Positions 56,792-64,000 of a stretch of 64,000 bases of DNA are shown here, piece after piece. A model generated the notes under the pieces. That model had not been told where the DNA came from. It made no database searches and saw only the letters and a program-made list of their open reading frames with translations. Source of the stretch: Linum tenue (lineage: Eukaryota > Streptophyta > Magnoliopsida > Malpighiales > Linaceae); assembly GCA_946122785.1 (NCBI GenBank), contig CAMGYJ010000005.1, positions 38,616,002-38,680,001 of the forward strand, given 5' to 3'. The position numbers were made by a program, and so were the translations under genes. Every line of letters starts with the position of its first letter. The stretch's first letter is position 1.

Positions 56792-57918
56792 ATGTCAACC
56801 TCCGCCCAAATCCTCCAATCAGCAGCGGAACCAAGGCAGTCCACGGATCAGACGGCGGAGGTCAAGCCAGTATCCGATCTCAATTTCGTGGACGATTCCT
56901 ACTTCGATTCTCTCTTCGCCGAAGACGACGAAGAAAACGACGCCGTCTTGCAAACTCTGCCGCCGCCGCGAGCGGGGGAATCTTCTGACGACGAAGACAA
57001 GGGAGAAGTCCTCAAACTCATCTTCCCGGTCTCGGACGCCAAGTACGCCCACGGATTGCAAGTCCAAGAGGCCCTAATCGGCTCAATCTCGCTCTACCGC
57101 GGCGAAACCCTCGGCGCGGCTGGCACGGGAGACGAGGAGGTCGAGAGCCCCGGGAAGCGGATGAAGGTGGACGAAGGCGAATCGTCGCTGAGATTCTGCG
57201 AGATTTGCGCGGAGAGGAAGGAGCCGGACCAGATTCTCGCCGTCGCAGCCTGCACCCATGCGTCCTACTGCTCCGACTGCATCTCCCGCCACGTGGAGAC
57301 CAAAATCGGGCAGAGCGTGGTGACCGTCACCTGCCCCGCGTCGGGATGCGGGACCGTGATCGAGCTCGAGTCGTGCCGCGATGCTCTCCCCAAGGGAGTG
57401 ATCGAGCAGTGGGAGGAGGCTCTGTGCCGGAACCTGATCGGGGAGTCGGAGAGGTACTACTGCCCGTTCAAGGACTGCTCGGCGATGCTTCTGGTGGAGG
57501 AGGCAGGAGCGGAATTGATCAGGGAATCCGAGTGCCCGTACTGCCACAGGCTGTTCTGCGCGCAGTGCGGCGTGCCGTGGCACTCTGGGGTGGACTGCGA
57601 AGGGTTCCAGCGGCTGGGGCAGGACGAGCGTGGCAGGGAAGATATCATGGTGATGGAGATGGCCAAGAGCAACAAGTGGGGAAGATGCCCGCGGTGCAAA
57701 TTCTACGTTGAGAGGACCGAAGGCTGCCCTCACATCATTTGCAGGTCAGAATTTGTTTCCCCCATTTCCTAGCGATTGTGACTAATCAGTGGTTTTGCTG
57801 TAATGGGGGACATGGGTTGTTGTTGGTGGACTTCAATTGTTGCAGGTGCAAACATGAGTTTTGCTATGGGTGTGGAGAGCAATGGAGCTCGAATCATGGC
57901 GGGTGTACCAGAGATTGA
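56792..57918 (+). CDS. RBR-type (RING1-IBR-RING2) E3 ubiquitin ligase
   Basis: Two exons: 56792-57744 and 57846-57918 (1026 nt, 341 residues), GT-AG; the Arg codon before CKHEFC is split by the intron. Acidic N-terminus; RING1 from Cys136 (CEIC, CTH, CSDC, CPASGC); IBR about 205-275 (YYCPFKDC, CPYCHRLFCAQC, HSGVDC); RING2 from about 300 (CPRCKFYVERTEGCPHIIC, then CKHEFCYGCGEQW). Cys312 in GCPH is in the position of the catalytic cysteine that receives ubiquitin from the E2. It is the compact plant class related to RNF144/RSL1 but without a visible membrane segment. The truncated relatives at 51381 and 55225 share its N-terminal part. The 57772 in-frame end is intron read-through. Confidence 0.93.
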
Positions 57919-58335
57919 TCGGGGTCGAGCTAATGGACTGGAGGTAGAGGGTCATGTTTGTTGGTTAGATTTTGGCTTTTGCTGTCTTTGGTTCATTTTT
58001 CCTTTGTAAATGGTTGTCGCTACCAATTGGAAAACGGGAGTGCCGTATGTTCCAAAGCATTTGGGTACATGATGTTTACTTGCAAAAGTTGATTAAGAGA
58101 GGCTGTTTTGGCTTTTAGTTTTTCGTTGATTATCATTGTGTCTTCCATTGTCATTAGGCATTTTGGTGATAATGACGAAACTCTTGAAAAGGAAGCTTGG
58201 ATGGGAATATGAACATTGGTAATGAGTACTCGGTAGGTATTTCTGCACTAGGGGAATAGCCTTCCATTTTCTGCTTCGTAAAACGGCGTCGTACAACTTC
58301 AGAAAAAAAAAAAAAACCTTTCACATATCACAAAT
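57919..58335. other. 3' region of the RBR gene
   Basis: Likely 3' untranslated sequence followed by AT-rich DNA. No gene is seen before the LTR at 58336. Confidence 0.5.
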
Positions 58336-58620
58336 TGTTATGAATAATTATCCCAATGATGGGACTAAGCAACACGATTAACACGAAATAGAGGGGAAGG
58401 AGTAACACCGCTTTTATTCCATAGTCTCATAGATTGATTACATGGAACCAATATGGAATACATAGAGAAGTGAGGGAGAAGAGGAATGAATTGGTGTGTA
58501 TTCTTCTTCTGTAGGAATGCCTTTTATAAGCAAGAGAGTATTGAGATCCAATATCATAATGATGAGGAGGAGATGGCAGTTGGGAAGTGGAGTCAATTGA
58601 CATCCATATATATATTTTCA
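58336..58620 (-). repeat. 3' LTR of the decayed Copia element
   Basis: 285 bp starting TGTTATGAATAATTATCCC and ending TATTTTCA, followed by the purine tract complement ctccccctt. Confidence 0.85.
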
Positions 58621-58644
58621 TGATACTCCCCCTTGGATGTCTAT

Positions 58645-58830
58645 TGATAAAGGACATGCCTCGTTAAAACCTTACTAGGAAAAACCCAATGGGATAAAAA
58701 CCTAGCGAAGGAAAAAGAGTGCATGATTATTTTTGTTACGCCTTTGTATACTGCCTCATTAAAAACCTTACTAGGAAAACCCAGTGGGAAAAACCTTGGT
58801 TAAGGGAAAAAGAGTGCAGTGCGTAAAGTC
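58645..58830. repeat. Imperfect direct duplication in the Copia 3' internal region
   Basis: The block cattaaaaccttactaggaaaaaccca...gggaaaaagagtgca occurs twice in a row (from about 58664 and 58754). This sequence is a usual feature of the 3' internal end of this Copia group. Confidence 0.75.
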
Positions 58831-61201
58831 TCCCCCCTTATAAAGAGATCTATCAACATCTCCCCCTCATGGAGAGATCTATCAATAGTTTGAAGCCTTC
58901 GAGCTCCAATATATATTTCACATGACATTTGTGGAATGTAGTATTGTTATAGACAAATCTGCTGGATAGTCATTTCACAAACTTTGCTGGTTCCACAATT
59001 TTTCATGAAGTTCGTTATTGAAAAACAAACTTTGTTAAAAATATCCTCATATGTATCTTTTCAGAAGATACATGTAATATCACTTTCATATATGATTGTC
59101 TAGATCAATCTTTGATAAAAATGTCAAATAATGGATAACTTTATCAAATAGATCATTATTCTCATAGTGATCTTAATCATCAATATATCTTACTCATTCT
59201 TATCATTTGTGCACCATGTATATATATATTTCTTGATGCACATGACTTTCCCTTGCAAATATTTGTTTTGCAATCCAGGGGATAGTCTAGTTCTTTCAAG
59301 TTATTGATTCAATTACTTTTGAATACTCTTCTAGAGTTTCAAGTCAATCAATAACTTCGTATCTTTGAATACTCTTCTAGAGTTTCAAACATATTTATAC
59401 CTTTAATCTCAACTTGAAATCATTGTTTACAAATGTGTCGACACCCTAAAGGTGGCAAAGAATTTGTCAACACATTGTCATGAGAAGTTTGGATCTTTCA
59501 ACCAATGATTTGTTAGAACACATGAATCTATCATTGGAAGATATTCTAGGTAATTCATCTGTCTTCCTAAAAATATAATATGAATATGGAATTTGAGATC
59601 ATTTGTATTTCTCCTATCTCGTAGAAACTTCATTGAGATAGTTATTCCATATATATCGATGCTCATTCAATTTGTTTGAGGTGAGGATTCAATATACTTG
59701 AATAATGTTCTCCACAATCTCAACATGTTTGCTTCAAGCAAACTAACTCCTTCAGAGAGTTCCATATGAATTTCATCATTAAGCATGCTTTAGTATCAAC
59801 CTTCATTAGACGCATATATAACTTTTATATACTGCCAAAAGACATATCCACCATATGCAAGTTTTCTTAAGTCAATGCCAATTATTTTGCGAAGACCTTT
59901 ATGACAAGTCGAGCATGATATCTCTTAATTTCTTCCCCTTTGTCATGTCTTCGTAAAACATCATCTGAGTTTGACTTGCATTGCTTCTCTATAGCTCTTA
60001 TGACCTTTTACTGTTTAGGCTAGTTCATAACTGCCTTAAATGCGTCGTTACAACTTGGTCTATAACCTTTTTAAAGTGACCAATGGATCTAACTTTACGA
60101 TCCTCTTTCATATCATATTGCGCGCTACAATATATGAAAACTCTATCATCAACGTTGACTTCCTTTCGATTCCATTGAATCTCATCCAAGATATGATTTA
60201 TTGGGATTTCTTTCATAATCCCGAAATAGGTACCGTTGGTTCTTCCAGACCAATGTTATAATACTTGGAGATTCAAATAAGTTTGCAATATCCTCACATA
60301 AAGACCATCTTTATTTTGAGCTCCTTTTATTTTTTCGAGGACTTGTATTTCTTTGGAATCGATAGTTCAACACATTACATTTGTGTGTGCAACATATCCT
60401 TCAGGGATATAGTTCTTAGGAGCATTAGCAGCTTTTGTGACTTAGTCACTCCTTTGTGATCATTAATTACGCCTGGCGGTAGGCTTACTAAACTTGGCTA
60501 ATGAATTATCATTGAACTTCAAGTTCACATTACAAATGTGAGGATCATAATTCATTTCGACCAATTTTAGAATCAGCTGCTTATTTTTCTCCCCCTGATA
60601 TTGGAAAGATCGAAATAACGATTGCAAAATAATGGAGACTGCTTGCTCAACATTAGTTTCCAATATCCTTTGAAGAACCCATCTTTGTAAATTGTGGTGG
60701 AACAATTTACAACATATAATTCATCATAAAGTCTTTGATGAGAATTTTAAGGTTCCTGACCAAAACCAATTTGTAGAGGGGTTTAGTAGTGACAACTTCT
60801 TGGCATGATGCAAAATCGATACTACTACATGCAACTGCCATGTCTTCAATAAGTTGTTTCACATGTTTATGCACAAGCATGTGCTACATGACATTTGATA
60901 TTGAAACCAATAATATGAGATTTAAATCCATCAATAATCATCGAGAAGTAGTCTCTTCATATTTGAATATTTGTTTATATATGCCCGTAAGTGAATCAAT
61001 TGTGCAACCAATCTTGCAAACTTTAGGTTGCAAGTGGAGTGATCATTTAGACGATGCATCGATTAAAACCATAAAATAACTAAATGATCCATATGGTGCA
61101 TTGATCCAATAATTCATAGTGTATATACTAATTACTTCTCACTTTCATAGGTGATCTCATAATCAACTTTTCTTGAGAATATACAGCACAAGAAGAATCC
61201 T

Positions 61202-61345
61202 TCATTGTGGAATTTTCGATAATATTCTCAACAACGATTTACATGAATTCTCGATAATACTTTGCATCATAATTGATCCAGGATGGTCCAACCGGTCATG
61301 CCAAGCAATCAATTTACAACAAACATAAACTTCAGGTTTATGGTT
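61202..61345 (-). pseudogene. GAG-preintegrase fragment of the Copia polyprotein
   Basis: The minus strand reads YVCCKLIAWHDRLDHPGSIMM followed by IIENSC, the conserved pre-integrase motif that precedes the zinc-binding part of Copia integrase. Frames on either side are closed. Confidence 0.75.
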
Positions 61346-61446
61346 TGTGTTGTTACCTTTTGCTTCAGGAAGAAGGATTAATTGCGAGTAGTAATTCAAC
61401 ATAATAACATCTATTATGCAATACTTTAAGAATAAGGATACCAAAA

Positions 61447-61530
61447 GGGGACGCGGTCGAAGTGGTACGGCTCTTTGACCTCAACTGGAACGTTGTAGGT
61501 TCAAGCCCCATTGACGCCAGATTTAGAACC
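61447..61530 (+). repeat. tRNA-like block, probable SINE head
   Basis: The sequence has an A-box-like GCGGTCGAAGTGGTACGG and a B-box GGTTCAAGCCCC spaced as in a tRNA gene, but no foldable acceptor stem or clean cloverleaf. This is typical of a tRNA-derived SINE head. The tail is not delimited. Confidence 0.5.
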
Positions 61531-61824
61531 CTAAAGATTCTTTTAATAAACCATATCACTATATGTGGTAGATATGGTTCTGCCATTTAATGTGGGTTAT
61601 GCTTACGTCATATTACCCTAGCAATGGGAAACTGTTGGATACAACATATAACACAGTATCTCAGTATTGTCCCTGATAATTTCGATATGCTTCTGACATT
61701 TTGTGGGTAATGTCGACCGACATATTACCCTACCTCTTTTGTTTCTTTCCAAAATTTCAAAACGAAATCTTCTCAATATTCCAAAATCTACCACATCAAC
61801 ATCCTTATCTTATCCAAATTTCGG

Positions 61825-61833
61825 CTATAAAAC
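61825..61833 (+). promoter_or_regulatory. TATA box for the small gene at 61962
   Basis: CTATAAAAC lies about 130 bp upstream of the ATG and is followed by a C/T-rich leader (61840-61910), a plausible plant core promoter. Confidence 0.5.
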
Positions 61834-61961
61834 AACAATTTTACTCCTCTTCATTTCATTCTATCATACATCATCTCTCAATTCCATCATTCTTCTTCCC
61901 TTCTTGGGAACTCTTCTCGTTATAAGTTGCTTCAGGGATCTTATCGAGTTCGGGTGAAGCA

Positions 61962-62120
61962 ATGGCTGAAGAAATCTCTTCCTTTCTAATATTGCTTTGG
62001 GTGTCATGGATCTTTATGATTTTGTTTCTCATTGCAATACTTATCTTGCTAGAGATACACTATCGCAATCATGAACGCTACGTTTTGATACACAAACGCG
62101 AGGATCATAAGCATGATTAG
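61962..62120 (+). CDS. 52-residue single-pass membrane peptide
   Basis: ATG at 61962 to TAG at 62118-62120. The peptide starts MAEEISS, has a strong hydrophobic segment at residues 8-30 (SFLILLWVSWIFMILFLI), and ends in a basic/charged tail (HYRNHERY, HKREDHKHD). A TATA box and pyrimidine-rich leader precede it, and AATAAA signals follow at 62205 and about 62235. It lies antisense to the surrounding Copia remnant, where gag would be expected. I do not recognise its family. It could be a captured host gene or an accessory gene of the element. Confidence 0.5.
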   Translation: MAEEISSFLILLWVSWIFMILFLIAILILLEIHYRNHERYVLIHKREDHKHD

Positions 62121-63055
62121 ATATTCTCTAGTCTTTGATCCGTGTATGGTAGTATGAAAAATGAGACTTAGATCTCAAATCATGTATGATGTATGAATGC
62201 TATGAATAAAGTGAAGTTTAAGTACTTCATTGTATCAATAAATCCAAACTTTACTTCCGGAAAGTTTGTGGTACATACTATATTCATCATCATTTTTGGA
62301 GTCAAGTCATAAACTGATCATTAACTTCATTGGATCATCTTATGAGTAATACCCCATGAATCATTATATCAAATGGGCGTATAATCAAATCCGGTGTGTC
62401 CCACCTTGGATAAGCCCTTAAATGCTTTACCATAAAATATTCAGGATATGATCATTTTATTCAAATGATTCTTGATTAAATCCATGAAACGATTCAACGT
62501 ACAACAGGTACGTTATATGGCCAATATCTTTGTCCCTTTTAATAAATCATTGATTCAACTGATGAATCTATTTGACGTACAACTGGTACGATAACATTCT
62601 TGAATTTTCAATCACTGATCATATAAACATTTCACTTCTGGTGAATGTTATTATGGTTGGTATTATAGAACTATTTATCAATCGATATTTTGACATCGTC
62701 GTTTTTCACATTCACTTTTGGGAATGGAATTATATTTACAGAGATTTTTCATATCCCACATATATGGTTTATCCACTGATCTTTTGATCTTAACCCTTTT
62801 CACTATTTATTCGTATAACTTTCAATAGTTATGAATTCCTTTTACTTGCTACCTCTGGAGCATAGTAAACAATTGTAGCAATAATGTCAATATGCTACTA
62901 CAGGAGCATAATAAATAATATTTACTATAATAATAATAACAATAATATAGGTGTTACCATTCAATTTCAATAATACATAGTCATAATTGACAACATAAAC
63001 AATGCATATATATATATGCATTTCTCATCATACCATGCGTTTATTATAAACACTA

Positions 63056-63106
<51 letters not shown>
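63056..63106. repeat. AAT trinucleotide microsatellite
   Basis: About 17 units of AAT in the Copia internal region. Confidence 0.95.
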
Positions 63107-63107
<1 letters not shown>

Positions 63108-63499
63108 CATGTATCTATCATAAACAAATAGTTGTGGCCTTGTCTGCCATTTTCATTTAATAACCAAGTCTCATCCAAGTTGAATCTCTTTAAGCTGTCG
63201 GTTATTATTTAAATTATTTAAAGCTTAATGTAATGATAATAATAAATGCCATGTGATATTAAACTTCTTGCGTATACTAAGCATTCATTCATGCACAACT
63301 CTATCTATAATAATATGGTGATTAGATTTTCATATTTATGGCAAGGTAGTAAACAGATTGAAAACCAGTATATTAAATAAAATAGGCGTAGGGAAATTAC
63401 CTGACAGCTGATGAGTAATAACTTAGAAACTTGTCAAACAGCTATTGAAAAATTTGGCTTTTGAATTTGCTTATGATCAAGAGGATGTTACGTAGACAG

Positions 63500-63800
63500 A
63501 GCAATCACTTTGAATAAGTGCAAGATGGACAGGATCTCTGATCGACAGGATCTAGAATAGTTTGTGCAAGATCGATAAGATACACTGATCTACAATACGT
63601 TACAACCTTTCGTTTCCGGAGTTATCTCAGATCTTCAGGATCTTGAGTACATAGAATAGAATGTAAACTTCCACTTTGGAGTTGGCTCAGATTGACAGGA
63701 TCATGAGTACATAGAACAATCGTGCTAATGGTAAAAAGTTTATACTCCAAAATTTGCTCAGATCGCCAGGATCTCAAGCACATAGAACAATCGTGCTGAT
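63500..63800 (-). repeat. Degenerate repeats in the Copia 5' leader
   Basis: The word cagat(c/t)..caggatc(t)tgagtacatagaa(c/t)a recurs about five times upstream of the primer site (on the minus strand, just after it). Tandem repeats in the untranslated leader are common in this group. Confidence 0.65.
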
Positions 63801-63804
63801 AACG

Positions 63805-63887
63805 TGTTATGAATAATTATCCCAATGATGGGACTAAGCAACACCATTACCACGAAATAGAGGGGAAGGAGTAACACCGCTTTTATT
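63805..63887 (-). repeat. Truncated 5' LTR of the decayed Copia element
   Basis: 83 bp match 58336-58418 with about two differences. Homology stops abruptly after 'ttttatt' and the following DNA (63888-64000) is unrelated, indicating a deletion or a new insertion. Confidence 0.85.
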
Positions 63888-64000
63888 ATGCTTTTGTTCG
63901 GGGTGGTGGGCCAGCCCAACCAACCCGCTTAACGGCCTCTCTGCGTTCTTCTTTCACCTCTTCCCTATCTATGTCTTGGCTTTCCTGAACTCTGTGGCGC
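63888..64000. other. Unassigned DNA at the window edge
   Basis: Moderately GC-rich and unrelated to the LTR. Too short to assign. Confidence 0.4.

Larger units (their letters stand above)
58336..63887 (-). mobile_element. Decayed Copia-type LTR element containing foreign inserts
   Basis: LTR sequence at 58336-58620 (TG...CA) recurs at 63805-63887, where it is cut off. The internal DNA on the minus strand has a primer-site-like TTATCAGCACGA next to the 5' LTR, a GAG-preintegrase remnant (WHDRLDHPGSIMM, near 61270) and a purine tract (AAGGGGGAG) at the 3' LTR. Most of gag and pol is unrecognisable. The region expected to hold gag (61.5-62.6 kb) contains a tRNA-like block and a small plus-strand gene. 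The two LTR parts differ at about two of 83 positions. Confidence 0.8.

Noticed and set aside
57083..57733. 216-residue open frame antisense to the RBR gene
   Set aside because: High GC coding DNA often opens the antisense frame; zinc-ligand spacing is only meaningful on the plus strand.
61447..61530. A genuine tRNA gene
   Set aside because: The A and B boxes are present but the acceptor stem and anticodon arm do not fold properly, and the block is embedded in transposon remnants; a SINE head fits better.
61365..61586. Open frame beginning MAEPYLPHIVIWF and containing MGLEPTTFQLRSKS
   Set aside because: This peptide type arises from antisense reading of the tRNA-like repeat, and it overlaps the Copia remnant.

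Overview
This is nuclear DNA from a flowering plant, most likely a eudicot. The genes have many short exons with GT-AG introns. The proteins are typical plant ones: a HEADING DATE REPRESSOR 1-like protein, a Nudix hydrolase 3/dipeptidyl peptidase III fusion, RING and RBR ubiquitin-ligase proteins, and a plastid-targeted Rossmann-like protein. More than half of the window is transposable elements. I cannot name the species from sequence alone.

Layout. (1) 0-10 kb: a cluster of GGTCGACC motifs, then a BAHD acyltransferase pseudogene split by a 7.3 kb Copia retrotransposon with nearly identical LTRs. Inside that Copia lies a non-autonomous hAT element, and inside the hAT lies a long-TIR Mutator-like element (Pack-MULE) carrying a fragment of an LRR receptor gene. 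(2) 10-15.6 kb: a dead plant LINE lacking its reverse transcriptase, with a second MULE in its poly(A) tail. (3) 15.9-17.5 kb: an HDR1-like gene. (4) 17.7-21 kb: AT-rich intergenic DNA with a microsatellite, a MITE and a degenerate repeat. (5) 21.2-25.2 kb: an 801-residue RING-H2 protein gene. (6) 25.7-33 kb: a second hAT family, then a 6.3 kb MULE that still holds the end of its transposase gene and a convergent GRF-zinc-finger gene, and is invaded by other elements. (7) 35.1-36.5 kb: the Rossmann-like gene. (8) 37-47.8 kb: a decayed DPP III paralogue next to the intact 21-exon Nudix/DPP III gene. (9) 48-55 kb: more MULEs, a second GGTCGACC cluster and a truncated RBR-derived gene. (10) 55.2-58 kb: a tandem copy of that truncated gene with an internal deletion, and an intact RBR E3 ligase gene. 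(11) 58.3-63.9 kb: a decayed Copia element that contains a 52-codon membrane-peptide gene with its own promoter-like and poly(A)-like signals.

The host genes are unrelated housekeeping and regulatory genes and form no pathway. The main biological stories are local: layered transposition with perfect target-site duplications and one internal empty-site control; a MULE family whose long TIRs are built from iterated words around a shared CCGTTAAC core; a truncated protein derived from an RBR E3 ligase that was tandemly duplicated and then lost its RING remnant in one copy; and a tandem DPP III pseudogene. Exon boundaries were read by eye from splice consensus and frame continuity. All five multi-exon genes with complete models have total lengths divisible by three.
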